Positions 44,802 through 53,412 of a stretch of 64,000 bases of DNA are shown piece after piece (position 1 is the first letter of the stretch; the number at the start of each line of letters is the position of its first letter). The notes under the pieces were generated by a model that was not told the DNA's origin, did not search any database, and worked only from the letters and a program-made list of their open reading frames with translations. Location of the stretch: positions 496,001 through 560,000 of the forward strand of contig CAYUQJ010000002.1 of the NCBI GenBank assembly GCA_964446955.1, given 5' to 3'. Source of the DNA: Leptolinea sp964446955. GTDB lineage: Bacteria > Chloroflexota > Anaerolineae > Anaerolineales > Anaerolineaceae. Made by a program: the position numbers and the translations under genes.

Positions 44802-45539
44802 ATGAACAACTCTATTCAGCACCACACCACATGGCAGACTATTGGTCTGCACCTGATTCCTGGCGCGCTTATCACCGTATTCTACATATTGATAGCCCCA
44901 CTCGTTGAAAATGCCGGTTACCCGACGTATTTATCCATACTGCTTGCCATCTTATTTATCCTCATCCCGGTTGAGCTGGGGATTTTATACCGTGAAGGCA
45001 AAAAGAAATCCGGACGATTGACTCTGGATGGAATTGTTCTGTTTCGTGAGCCCATCCCGTTCTGGCAATATCTCGTATTCTGTCCTTTATTGATCGCCTG
45101 GTGCGGCTTTGTTTTTATCGGTTTATCCGATATGGACATGGGCATAATCCAGCAATACTTTTCCTGGATACCTGCAACCTGGATGCTGAACGGTGATCCT
45201 GAAGTTCTTTCACAATTTCCGCGTACGGCGGTTGTGATCACGGTCGTCGCCGGATTGCTCTTGAATGGAATCGCCGGGCCGATTGTTGAAGAGCTGTATT
45301 TCCGCGGCTATCTGCTCCCCCGAATTCCATCCTCCCGCGTATGGGCTCCATTGATCAATGCGGTCCTTTTTTCCCTTTACCACTTTTTCTCCCCCTGGCA
45401 GAATATCACCCGCATTCTGGCACTTCTTCCCATGGTTTACATGGTCTCGTGGAAACGGAATATCTACTTGAGCATGATCACCCACTGCGCAATAAACATC
45501 CTCGGCATGATGCCATTATTCAGCCTGCTGGCCGGTTGA
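44802..45539 (+). CDS. CPBP-family intramembrane protease
   Basis: A 245-residue membrane protein with about seven helices. The signature is intact: PIVEELYFRGYLLPRIP (Glu-Glu-x-x-x-Arg), NAVLFSLYHFFSPWQN with the histidine, and C-terminal MITHCAINILG. It is the second CPBP protease of the window. ATG 44802 is used; the TTG upstream at 44760 would lie inside the predicted leader hairpin. Role could be processing of membrane peptides or immunity, with no cognate peptide gene seen. Confidence 0.87.
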   Translation: MNNSIQHHTTWQTIGLHLIPGALITVFYILIAPLVENAGYPTYLSILLAILFILIPVELGILYREGKKKSGRLTLDGIVLFREPIPFWQYLVFCPLLIAWCGFVFIGLSDMDMGIIQQYFSWIPATWMLNGDPEVLSQFPRTAVVITVVAGLLLNGIAGPIVEELYFRGYLLPRIPSSRVWAPLINAVLFSLYHFFSPWQNITRILALLPMVYMVSWKRNIYLSMITHCAINILGMMPLFSLLAG

Positions 45540-45540
45540 T

Positions 45541-45559
45541 TTCCTCCCAAGGGGAGGAA
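45541..45559. terminator. Possible hairpin terminator between convergent genes
   Basis: Perfect 8-bp stem TTCCTCCC (45541-45548) with GGGAGGAA (45552-45559) and 3-base loop, just after the CPBP stop and before the nitroreductase end on the other strand. No T-run. Confidence 0.45.
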
Positions 45560-45599
45560 TTGCGTGGATCGACAGTCCAACACCTTCCCGCGCGATCCT

Positions 45600-46454
45600 T
45601 CAGGCGGGAATCCAGGTAACAGAATACTCGATCAACTTGTTTTCCAGCGGAATTCCCGGATCGCGCGCTACCCATGAACCAGAGAGACCGACCTCACGCG
45701 CAGCCATCTCAAAATGTGACATAGCGATACCCATGTCAACCCGCTGAAGATCAACAATACCTGTAATAGCCGGAAAAACGAATTGCTGAAAAGCATGTGT
45801 TCGTTGAAGATAAAAATGCCAAACATCACCCGCTTTCAAGATCCGCCAGGGTTGGCAGTTCCGGGCAGATGGCGCCAACCGGACCATCTCCAGCGGTCTG
45901 GCATAATCACCGGCATCTTCCGGTAAAAGGTTGGTTTTGAAGTCACCGGTAAAAAAGAGATTGTCCCACCCCAGTCGTTTACGGGCTTTTTCCACCTGTT
46001 CCAGCGTCCGGACACTGGCAGGAAAACCAACCGAGCAGACCGCGGGAAGTATTTCATCTTTTTCAAGATCCGCTTTCTTTGAAAAAGTGCTTCGAGTAAA
46101 GGAACCACCAAGCCAGCATGTTTCCAGACCAAGATCAACCGCCCGCAACACGACCATTTCCATCCGATAGCCGAAATCTTCCAGATCCCTGTCAGCTGAA
46201 CGGGTCACACCAATAATGAAACCGGGAGAATCCTTGATGGCTCCGTACGTGCCCAATCCACGCAACCCATGCCGGTCCATTCCACCGGCAAGCACCAACC
46301 GGAACCGCCCTGCCACGTTAAATGGCCCCAGCGGTAAAGAATGAATGTAATTATCCAATCTGGTGAATGCCTCAGCAGATGTCCGCCCCGGGTCATAATG
46401 CCGGCAGGAATACCGTTCGTGAATAAGATCGGAGAATGATTGCTGAAATGGCAT
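45600..46454 (-). CDS. Nitroreductase-family protein
   Basis: A 284-residue nitroreductase-fold protein with two half-domain segments. The N-terminus HERYSCRHYDPGRTSAEAFTRLDNYI carries the FMN-phosphate RYS.R pattern, and later parts include ETCWLGGSFTRSTF and RPLEMVRLAPSARNCQPWRIL, the 'APS..N.QPW' motif that marks the second half. It resembles the TM1586-type putative nitroreductases. FMN-dependent, substrate unknown. A palindrome sits upstream at 46485. Confidence 0.85.
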   Translation of the reverse strand: MPFQQSFSDLIHERYSCRHYDPGRTSAEAFTRLDNYIHSLPLGPFNVAGRFRLVLAGGMDRHGLRGLGTYGAIKDSPGFIIGVTRSADRDLEDFGYRMEMVVLRAVDLGLETCWLGGSFTRSTFSKKADLEKDEILPAVCSVGFPASVRTLEQVEKARKRLGWDNLFFTGDFKTNLLPEDAGDYARPLEMVRLAPSARNCQPWRILKAGDVWHFYLQRTHAFQQFVFPAITGIVDLQRVDMGIAMSHFEMAAREVGLSGSWVARDPGIPLENKLIEYSVTWIPA

Positions 46455-46484
46455 GGATTCCTCATTGGATATTGGTACGATGCG

Positions 46485-46501
46485 TTCTATACAATATAGA
46501 A
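46485..46501. promoter_or_regulatory. Palindromic operator candidate upstream of the nitroreductase
   Basis: Perfect TTCTATA-CAA-TATAGAA, 31 bases before the nitroreductase start on the minus strand and inside its likely promoter. Shape fits a TetR- or MarR-type site; no regulator gene is adjacent. Confidence 0.55.
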
Positions 46502-46717
46502 TACCGAAAAAAAAAGGATTAAGCGCAAGAACCGGATTAACCGCGTATGATATTGTGATGAACAGCAGTGATGAAAGATGATTAGAGCAGGAAACATATC
46601 CTGTTGAACCCTGTAAAGAAAATCATCGTATTATATAGTGATGAAGATTCATTAAAGTATAGAATGGATCTGATGCTATCGAACATCAACTAATTTGATA
46701 ACTTAGGAGAAAACCCA

Positions 46718-47398
46718 ATGGACGTTGATATTCAATTTCGACCTTCCTACTCTCTGGCTATAGTTAAACTGGCGGCGGGTGAACGCGTGCGCGCTGATTC
46801 AGGTGCCATGGTCAGCCATTCTGACGGGGTGGCCGTAGAGACCAAAGCGGAAGGCGGTTTCCTGAAATCGCTTGGACGCGCTGTACTGGGCGGCGAATCT
46901 TTCTTCCAGAATTTCTGGAAAGCCGGACCGCAGGGCGGCGAGGTAACATTGGCCCCCGACCTACCGGGCGATATCACCTGCATCACCATGACAGGCACCT
47001 CGCTGATGATCCAATCCGGATCCTATCTGGCTTCCGAGGATGGAATCGATCTTTCCACAAAGCTTAGCAGCAAAGCGTTCATGTCCGGTGAAGGGTTTTC
47101 CATGCTCGAAGCCACCGGCAGCGGGAAGGTTCTTGTATCCTCTTATGGGGCTATATACGAGAAAATACTGGTCTCTGGAGAACGCTATACCGTAGATTCC
47201 ACACATCTGGTTGCTGTTGATGGAACCGTTAATGTCATGGCGAAAACTGTTGGCGGCTTCAAATCCACCATGCTTTCCGGTGAAGGACTGGTCGTTGAAC
47301 TGACGGGACCGGGCAAGCTGTATATGCAAACACGGTCACCACGCGCGTTGATCAGTTGGATCATTCCCCAAATTCCATCCAAGAGTAGTTCCTCATAA
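46718..47398 (+). CDS. AIM24 / TIGR00266-family protein
   Basis: A 226-residue TIGR00266/AIM24 protein, an all-beta fold. Characteristic parts: AAGERVRADSGAMVSHSDGVAVETKAEGGFLKSLGRAVLGGESFFQNFW, LMIQSGSYLASEDGIDLSTKLSSKAF and VSSYGAIYEKILVSGERYTVDSTHLVAVDGTV. No signal peptide or membrane segment is seen. Function is not established in bacteria; the yeast homologue is mitochondrial. AGGAGAAAACCC precedes the ATG. Followed by a terminator. Confidence 0.9.
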   Translation: MDVDIQFRPSYSLAIVKLAAGERVRADSGAMVSHSDGVAVETKAEGGFLKSLGRAVLGGESFFQNFWKAGPQGGEVTLAPDLPGDITCITMTGTSLMIQSGSYLASEDGIDLSTKLSSKAFMSGEGFSMLEATGSGKVLVSSYGAIYEKILVSGERYTVDSTHLVAVDGTVNVMAKTVGGFKSTMLSGEGLVVELTGPGKLYMQTRSPRALISWIIPQIPSKSSSS

Positions 47399-47425
47399 TT
47401 CAAACCCGAGAACTCACATTTTCTT

Positions 47426-47450
47426 GCCCCCGCATTCCGGGGGCATTTTT
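47426..47450 (+). terminator. Intrinsic terminator after AIM24-like gene
   Basis: Perfect 7-bp stem GCCCCCG (47426-47432) with CGGGGGC (47438-47444), then a T-run. Confidence 0.9.
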
Positions 47451-47551
47451 ATATCAAAAGAGATAGAATAATGGTCAGAAAACAATTTTTGAATATCTAA
47501 ATCCATACGGACCGGTTCATCCGGGGGTAATACGCAAAAAAGGAGACGGGA

Positions 47552-48397
47552 ATGATAAATCCATCCAGGACTGTTTTCATCACCGGTGCTTCCAGTGGAA
47601 TAGGCCTCGCGGCGGCCCGATACTTCCACCAACAGGGATGGAAAGTGGCAGCGACCATGCGTCATCCCGAAAATCGACGCACACCGCTGCACGATCTCGG
47701 ACTTTCCAACCTTTTTCATTTGGATGTAACAGATGAAGAAAGCATCCGGTCTGCTGTTGACCACGCTGTAAAAGAATTTCAGCACATTGATGTACTGGTC
47801 AACAACGCCGGGTATGCCGTGTATGGACCGTTTGAGACAACATCAGAAGAACAGATAAAACGGGAATATGACACCAATGTTTTCGGGCTGATGTCTGTCA
47901 CCCGTGCCTTTTTACCCGTCTTCCGCGATCAAAAGGACGGAACCGTGATCAACATCGCGTCCATGGGGGGGAGGACCAGTTTTCCACTCTATTCCGTTTA
48001 TAACAGCACAAAATGGGCTGTCGAAGGATTTACCGAAGCATTGATGTATGAATTGAAACCTCTTAATATCAAAATCCGCCTCATCGAACCGGGTGTGATC
48101 AAGACAGATTTTTATGACAGGTCATTAGACCGGGCGGATTCATCCAAATTAAAGGAGTTTTACGCTGATATCATCGAAAGGGGAAAGAAATCCCTGGGTG
48201 AATACGCCGACCTCAACGGTATTGACCCTGAGATCGTTGCCCGGGAAATTTATAAAGCAGCGGTCGACCAAAGCGGGCGATTGCGGTACACGGTAGGCGC
48301 AGACGCGAAGCAGGCAAGTTTTATGCGGTGGCTTCTTCCAGAAGGGTTGTTCTTCCGTTTATTGGAACAAATAACCCTGTTCCCACCAAAGAAATAG
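47552..48397 (+). CDS. Classical SDR
   Basis: A 281-residue SDR: TGASSGIGLAAARYF cofactor loop, NNAG (about 84-87), NIASMGG with catalytic Ser, YNSTKWAVEGFTEALMYEL with Tyr and Lys, and LIEPGVIKTDFYDRSL. Close in layout and length to the SDR at 43520, so possibly an in-paralogue pair of the retinol-dehydrogenase-like group. AAGGAGACGGGA precedes the ATG. Followed 11 bases on by the csaA gene, likely one transcript. Confidence 0.9.
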   Translation: MINPSRTVFITGASSGIGLAAARYFHQQGWKVAATMRHPENRRTPLHDLGLSNLFHLDVTDEESIRSAVDHAVKEFQHIDVLVNNAGYAVYGPFETTSEEQIKREYDTNVFGLMSVTRAFLPVFRDQKDGTVINIASMGGRTSFPLYSVYNSTKWAVEGFTEALMYELKPLNIKIRLIEPGVIKTDFYDRSLDRADSSKLKEFYADIIERGKKSLGEYADLNGIDPEIVAREIYKAAVDQSGRLRYTVGADAKQASFMRWLLPEGLFFRLLEQITLFPPKK

Positions 48398-48408
48398 CGA
48401 GAACATCT

Positions 48409-48747
48409 ATGGAGACCATTGACTGGTCAGATTTTCAAAAAGTGGAGATCAGGGTCGGCACGATTCTTGATGTGCGAGAATTTCCCGAAGCGCGTAAACC
48501 TGCTTACAAACTAACGGTAGATTTCGGCTCCGAAATTGGCATACTGAACTCCAGCGCACAGATTACTGAACTCTATTCCATCGATTCGCTGATTGGCCGG
48601 CAAGTGGTGGCAGTAGTCAATTTCTCTCCCAAGCAAATCGGGCCATTTCTTTCACAATGTCTTGTTACCGGCTTTCACCGGGAAGACGGCGCCGTAGTTT
48701 TGGTCTGCCCGGATGCGCATGTGCCCAATGGCGCGCGATTAGCCTGA
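48409..48747 (+). CDS. csaA: tRNA-binding chaperone-like protein CsaA
   Basis: A 112-residue CsaA-type protein, an OB-fold tRNA-binding domain related to the MetRS C-terminus. Sequence DWSDFQKVEIRVGTILDVREFPEARKPAYKLTVDFGSEIG, then QITELYSIDSLIGRQVVAVVNFSPKQIGPFLSQCLVTGF and CPDAHVPNGARLA at the end, all diagnostic. CsaA dimers act as export-related chaperones and bind tRNA. The ATG at 48409 gives the usual ~110-residue length; earlier in-frame codons overlap the SDR. Confidence 0.92.
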   Translation: METIDWSDFQKVEIRVGTILDVREFPEARKPAYKLTVDFGSEIGILNSSAQITELYSIDSLIGRQVVAVVNFSPKQIGPFLSQCLVTGFHREDGAVVLVCPDAHVPNGARLA

Positions 48748-49045
48748 ATGTGACAAATTATTAAATTTTTCTTAAAAAGCGTATCTTTTTCCCGATTTCC
48801 CGGTTAAAACAACTGGAAAAGAAAAATCATCCGCTCTTTCTAATGCTTTTAAGTATTACTCAGCATGTAACATTAAAACATAATTAAACTGCGTTTTGAC
48901 CGGTAAAGAGATGAGCAATATCACATTCCGTTTTCGGGTCAAAGTATTAATATAATGTTAGAAAAGAGCGTTTCGTCCTTTCTTTTCTATAGTTCCCCAC
49001 CCGCCCAAAAACAAAAAATATGTAAATCCCGGGAGGGGAAATGTT
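48748..49045. other. cstA upstream region with promoter
   Basis: About 300 bases without a gene. A perfect TATAAT lies at 48951-48956, about 190 bases before cstA, within AT-rich DNA and with no strong -35. The transcribed leader from about 48963 onward holds the uORF and hairpins listed separately. Confidence 0.5.
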
Positions 49046-49144
49046 ATGCCCCTGGCAACAGGGTTTCATTACTGTAATCACACTGCCTGCCTGTGTGATT
49101 CTAAATTTTTCATGGCGCTTACGCGCCGGGAGGAAAAGGTATGA
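49046..49144 (+). CDS. Putative 32-residue leader ORF overlapping cstA start
   Basis: ATG 49046 with GGGAGGGG nine bases upstream opens a 32-codon frame (MPLATGFHYCNHTACLCDSKFF...). Its stop TGA (49142-49144) overlaps the cstA ATG (49141), as ATGA, which is the arrangement of coupled translation. The peptide is rich in Cys and His. The cstA ribosome site lies within it. A second ATG at 49041 opens another frame. Translation is inferred. Confidence 0.45.
   Translation: MPLATGFHYCNHTACLCDSKFFMALTRREEKV
49050..49127 (+). promoter_or_regulatory. Structured 5' leader of cstA, three hairpins
   Basis: Three perfect stems in a row: CCCTG-GCAA-CAGGG (49050-49063, a GNRA tetraloop), AATCACAC with GTGTGATT (49076-49100) and GGCGC-TTAC-GCGCC (49114-49127), the last directly before the cstA ribosome site GGGAGG (49128-49133). 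They suggest control of cstA translation or message stability. No known riboswitch class was recognised. Confidence 0.6.
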
Positions 49145-50889
49145 ATATTCTCTTCATCGTGCTGGGTGGTTCGGCGATCTTCTACATCGCTTATATCACC
49201 TACGGCAAATTCGTCGCCAAGAACATCTTTGAGTTGGACGATAGCCGTGTAACACCTGCTGTGGAAATGGAAGATGGTCTGGATTACGTCCCCACCGATT
49301 CCAAATTCCTTCTTGGGCAGCATTTCTCAGCCATTGCGGCTGCCGGTCCTGTAACAGGTCCTATCCTGGCCGGTATCGCGTTTGGTTGGGTGCCTGCGTT
49401 GATCTGGATCATTCTTGGATCCATCTTTATTGGCGGTGTGCATGATATGGGCGCGCTGGTTGCCTCCATCCGCAACAAAGGCCGCTCCATCACCGAAACA
49501 GTCCGTATGCATGTTTCCAAGAGCGCGTGGGTGCTATTTAATGTGTTTATTCTTTTCGCCCTGATCCTGATTATTGTTGCCTTTGCTGATGTCACTAGCT
49601 CGGCATTCGTCAATGTAATCGAACTGGCCGACGGCGAGACAGTGGGTGGCGGAGCGATCGCTTCCTCATCCATCATGTACCTGATCCTGCCGATCATCAT
49701 GGGCTTGCTGCTGCGCTACACCAAACTCAGCCTGAAATGGGCGACCATCATCTTCCTGCCCCTCGTTGGCGTGGCCATCTGGGCTGGCAAATACATCCCC
49801 GTCAATATTGGCGAGGTTGCCGGTTTGAGCCCCCAGAAAGTCTGGAACATGCTCATCATGGTCTACTGTATCGTCGCGGCTGTTGTTCCGGTCTGGGCGC
49901 TGCTCCAACCCCGCGGCCATCTGGGCGGTTATTTCATGTACGCCTCCGTTATTGTGGCTGCCATTGGCGTAGTATTCGGTGGTTTTACCATCCAATACCC
50001 CGCCTTCACCAAACCCTTTGGTGATGAAAGCTTCTGGACCCCCATGGTCCCGATGCTGTTTATTACAGTAGCCTGTGGTGCCTGTTCCGGCTTCCATTCG
50101 CTGGTTGGTTCTGGCACGACATCCAAACAGCTCAAGAAAGAATCCGATTCCAAGTTGATCGGTTACGGCGCCATGCTCATGGAAGGCGTAGTCGCGTTGA
50201 TCGCCCTGTCCTGCGTGATGATCGTCGCCCAGGACAACGAACTGTTGAAGAAATCCCCGAACTTTGTGTACGCATCCGGTATCGGCGCCTTCATGCAGTT
50301 GATCGGTGTCAGCCCGGCGTTCGGTATCTCCTTCGGTTTGATGGCTTTCACAACCTTCGTGTACGACACGCTGGATATCTGCGTCCGCCTTGGCCGCTTT
50401 ATCATCCAGGAGCTCTCTGGTCTTAAGGGTTGGGCTGGCCGGATTATCTCCACCGTCATCATGGGTGGTGTTCCTGTCTGGTTGATGACCGTCACTCTGA
50501 CCGATGCCGCCGGCAAACCACTACCCGCCTGGAGTGTGTTCTGGAAGACCTTCGGTGCCTCCAATCAGCTTCTGGCCGCTCTGGCCCTTATCGGAATCAC
50601 CATCTGGCTGCTCAACACTGCCAAGAACAAGAAAGCCTGGCTATATGCCTTACTTCCGGCCGTGTTCATGTTCATTATGAGCTCCTGGGCTCTGGTCAAC
50701 ATGTTCCTCAGCTACACCGTCAAAGAAGGTGCCTGGGTTGGCTTCCCCACAGATGCCAACGCCATTGTTCCGGTAACCTGCTTGATCTATGTATTTCTGG
50801 CTGTCTGGATGGCTATTGAAACCGTCCGCGCCGTCTCCAAAGCCCAGAAGGGCGGAGGCGAAGGCAAGGTCGTTACCGAAGCCGCCTAA
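49141..50889 (+). CDS. cstA: Carbon starvation protein A
   Basis: A 582-residue transporter with about 15 membrane helices. CstA signatures: FYIAYITYGKFVAKNIFELDDSRVTPAVEMEDGLDYVPTDSKFLLGQHFSAIAAAGPVTGPILAGIAFGWVPALIWIILG at the start and FHSLVGSGTTSKQLKKESDSKLIGYGAMLMEG with AFTTFVYDTLDICVRLGRFI later. CstA imports pyruvate or peptides when carbon is short. It is shorter than the E. coli form (about 700 residues) as in many Gram-positive and Chloroflexota members. Preceded by a structured leader; a terminator follows. Confidence 0.96.
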   Translation: MNILFIVLGGSAIFYIAYITYGKFVAKNIFELDDSRVTPAVEMEDGLDYVPTDSKFLLGQHFSAIAAAGPVTGPILAGIAFGWVPALIWIILGSIFIGGVHDMGALVASIRNKGRSITETVRMHVSKSAWVLFNVFILFALILIIVAFADVTSSAFVNVIELADGETVGGGAIASSSIMYLILPIIMGLLLRYTKLSLKWATIIFLPLVGVAIWAGKYIPVNIGEVAGLSPQKVWNMLIMVYCIVAAVVPVWALLQPRGHLGGYFMYASVIVAAIGVVFGGFTIQYPAFTKPFGDESFWTPMVPMLFITVACGACSGFHSLVGSGTTSKQLKKESDSKLIGYGAMLMEGVVALIALSCVMIVAQDNELLKKSPNFVYASGIGAFMQLIGVSPAFGISFGLMAFTTFVYDTLDICVRLGRFIIQELSGLKGWAGRIISTVIMGGVPVWLMTVTLTDAAGKPLPAWSVFWKTFGASNQLLAALALIGITIWLLNTAKNKKAWLYALLPAVFMFIMSSWALVNMFLSYTVKEGAWVGFPTDANAIVPVTCLIYVFLAVWMAIETVRAVSKAQKGGGEGKVVTEAA

Positions 50890-50908
50890 TCTCATTATTG
50901 TCCTACCT

Positions 50909-50943
50909 GAGAAGCCCACCGATAAGTGGGCTTCTCTTTTTTT
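50909..50943 (+). terminator. Intrinsic terminator after cstA
   Basis: Perfect 11-bp stem GAGAAGCCCAC (50909-50919) with GTGGGCTTCTC (50926-50936), then seven T. Confidence 0.92.
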
Positions 50944-50975
50944 GTTAAGGATTTTTTGCCTGGTTGGAAAGAAAA

Positions 50976-51005
50976 TTGCACAGAATCTCCTGGTTTGCTT
51001 ATACT
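50976..51005 (+). promoter_or_regulatory. Promoter candidate for the lipoprotein gene
   Basis: -35 TTGCAC (50976-50981), 18-bp spacer, -10 TATACT (51000-51005), 40 bases before the start codon. Confidence 0.5.
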
Positions 51006-51045
51006 TAATACGGTCAACACAAGTATTGATTAGGGAGATCTGGTT

Positions 51046-52236
51046 ATGAATAAAATTTATCGCCAGTTGGCGATTATCACTATGGGTTTCTTTCTGCTTT
51101 CGTGTAATTTAAGTTCCGCGTTGAAACCGGCTGTCACCGCCCCTACCAGTGCCCCGGTTGAAGGAACACCAGTCCCTACACCGGAAATGAATGCAGATGA
51201 CGTAGATGGGGAAGATGATATAGACCTGTCTCCCACACTGGCTACTGGGGGCGAATTACCGTTTGAAGACCTTTTCAATATATGCAGTATCGTTACAGCC
51301 GCAGATGTGGAATCATTTCTGAATGAACCGGTCGATGAACCACAAAACCTTGATGGCGCCTGCACATTCAAAAATATAGAAGATGGGCTTTCCAATATTT
51401 CTATCACGGCGGGTCGGGATGAAGAAGGCGCGGCGATTATGGAAAATCAAATTGAACTACTCGGTTTAGCCGGGCTTGATGTGGATGACACATTCAGAAA
51501 TGAAGCCGTAACACTGGCAAAGCAATCGGATTACCGTGGTTTCTTCACCAAACTGGCGACACAGGCCAAAGGTTCATCATCCATGAATGCCAGATTATTT
51601 GCTGGCGGTGGAAATGATATTTCCTTTTGGGCATGGCTTACCGTTCCCCCACGACATCAGGCATCCTTTGTCGCTGTAAGAGACACCACTGTTGTAAACA
51701 TCGGTCTTATCGTTCCGGAATCCATGCAGGAGACAGATCTGCTTAAAGAGTGCAACCGGTTTGCGGGAATCATTTTCGAACGCCTGCCGGAGGAGTTTTC
51801 GATACTGCAAGACTCGACCGAAGTCGAACCTGTGGAGGAGTTAGAGCCTACACAAACAGCAGAACCCTCCGTTGACGACCAACCCGCTGCCGCGCAGGCG
51901 GAGACTCTGGTTGTACCGGGCCTTCCGGCTCCCATCCTGGTCTCACCGGATGACGGTGCCACATTTGATGTTTATCCGCGTGCCACTACCCTGTTATGGG
52001 AACCGGTAGATGGTGCCGCAAAGTACCTCGTGGAGATCATGGCCTGCGCGCCGACTGATACGGACACCTGTTTCTCACATCCCATGTTGGAAAAGACCAC
52101 ACGTGAAACCATAGAGACCATGTATGCATTCAACTTCGTGGGTGAACAAACCGGAAAATGGCGTGTCATCCCGATAGATGCCAGCGGAGAACTGGGCAAT
52201 CCATCTGAGTGGCGCATATTCCTGTACACAAAATAA
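51046..52236 (+). CDS. Lipoprotein with C-terminal fibronectin-like domain
   Basis: A 396-residue lipoprotein. The signal MNKIYRQLAIITMGFFLLSCN has an LLSC lipobox (Cys20), followed by an acidic Thr/Pro linker, a central alpha/beta domain (residues ~80-260, starting FEDLFNICSIVTAADVESFLNEPVDEPQNLDGACTFKN, with two Cys that may pair), a Glu/Pro/Thr linker, and a C-terminal beta domain (PAPILVSPDDGATFDVYPRATTLLWEPVDGAAKYLVEI) of fibronectin-III-like layout. The central part resembles DUF3558-type lipoproteins. Function unknown. Confidence 0.8.
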   Translation: MNKIYRQLAIITMGFFLLSCNLSSALKPAVTAPTSAPVEGTPVPTPEMNADDVDGEDDIDLSPTLATGGELPFEDLFNICSIVTAADVESFLNEPVDEPQNLDGACTFKNIEDGLSNISITAGRDEEGAAIMENQIELLGLAGLDVDDTFRNEAVTLAKQSDYRGFFTKLATQAKGSSSMNARLFAGGGNDISFWAWLTVPPRHQASFVAVRDTTVVNIGLIVPESMQETDLLKECNRFAGIIFERLPEEFSILQDSTEVEPVEELEPTQTAEPSVDDQPAAAQAETLVVPGLPAPILVSPDDGATFDVYPRATTLLWEPVDGAAKYLVEIMACAPTDTDTCFSHPMLEKTTRETIETMYAFNFVGEQTGKWRVIPIDASGELGNPSEWRIFLYTK

Positions 52237-52329
52237 AAACACCAACAACCACACCATAACAGTCATATGTTGGAATTGAAAAACAGGCCATCACATAATA
52301 CTCTCTGAAAATAAGGATCCAGACATACC

Positions 52330-53253
52330 ATGCGAGACATTCAAAAAGTAGCCATTCTGGGGGCTGGCGCGATGGGCGCCTATTTTGCCACACGATTCCA
52401 CGAGACCGGTTTTTCCACCTCGCTGGTAGCCAAAGGGCAACGGTTTGAAAAATTGACCAAAGATGGCCTGATCGTCAATGGCAAAGCCTACAATCTGCCC
52501 GTCGTGGACCCGGACGAAGCCGAAGGGCCAGTCGATCTGATCCTTGTCGCGTTAAAGCATCATCACCTCCAAGATGCCGCGCGCGGTTTGGATAAACTGG
52601 TGGACAATTCGACCATTTTTCTATCGGTAATGAACGGTTTGGAAAGCGAAGAAATCCTTGGTTCATTCTATGGAATGGACAAAGTTGTCTACGCCATCTC
52701 CCTGGGAATTGACGCCGTCCGGGTGGGGAATGAAGTGGTTTACACTACACCGGGAACGCACTATTTCGGTGAGGCCCGTAATGAAACCATTTCTCCCCGG
52801 GTTAAAAAGATTCAGGAAGCCTTTGACCGGGCCGGCATCGCCCACAAAACACCCGAAGATATGCTGCGCTGGCTGTGGTGGAAATTTATGATCAATGTGG
52901 GAATTAACCAGGCTTCAGCCGTGACCGGGATGCGGTACGCGGCATTCCAGCAAGATCCTGTTGCCCAGCAGTTGATGGAATCATTAATGCGCGAAGTGGT
53001 AGTGCTGGCGCAGGCAGCCGGGATCGGGCTTAATGAAGAGGACATCACCAATTGGTACCCGGTTATGAACAGGCTGTCGCCGGAGGGTAAAACATCCATG
53101 CTGCAGGACATGGAAGCCCGTCAGAAAACAGAGGTTGAAGTCTTCAGCGGCCGGGTGATCACCCTGGGGGAACAATACAACATCCCGACACCCGTGAATG
53201 AAACCGTCTTCCGGATCATCAAAGTTCTGGAAAAAGGTTTCGGGGTGATTTAG
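52330..53253 (+). CDS. Ketopantoate reductase-family protein (ApbA/PanE-like)
   Basis: A 307-residue dehydrogenase. The N-terminal Rossmann domain starts KVAILGAGAMGAYFATRFHETGF; then PVDLILVALKHHHLQDA with the conserved lysine region and FLSVMNGLESEEIL with the substrate Asn, and the C-terminal helical domain has WWKFMINVGINQASAVTG and MLQDMEARQKTEVEVFSG, where Lys, Asn and Glu of the family are present. It could make pantoate for CoA synthesis, or act on another 2-keto acid; no other pan genes are near, so no symbol is given. Confidence 0.9.
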   Translation: MRDIQKVAILGAGAMGAYFATRFHETGFSTSLVAKGQRFEKLTKDGLIVNGKAYNLPVVDPDEAEGPVDLILVALKHHHLQDAARGLDKLVDNSTIFLSVMNGLESEEILGSFYGMDKVVYAISLGIDAVRVGNEVVYTTPGTHYFGEARNETISPRVKKIQEAFDRAGIAHKTPEDMLRWLWWKFMINVGINQASAVTGMRYAAFQQDPVAQQLMESLMREVVVLAQAAGIGLNEEDITNWYPVMNRLSPEGKTSMLQDMEARQKTEVEVFSGRVITLGEQYNIPTPVNETVFRIIKVLEKGFGVI

Positions 53254-53412
53254 TTCTCTTGAGCTATGCTTTCGAGCCGTAACAACAAATGGATTAAGAC
53301 ATTTGGTACTTGACTCAAGGTCTTGTTGTTTAAGAATTATCCAGCCTGTGTAAGCATAATCGCAACATTTATGCTAGAATGCCCTCCATTAATAGGAGCG
53401 GGATAATCATTT

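Noticed and set aside
53281..53330. Hairpin AACAACAA/TTGTTGTT before the MFS gene as terminator or switch
   Set aside because: Stem is A/T-rich with a bulge and no T-run; stability is doubtful.
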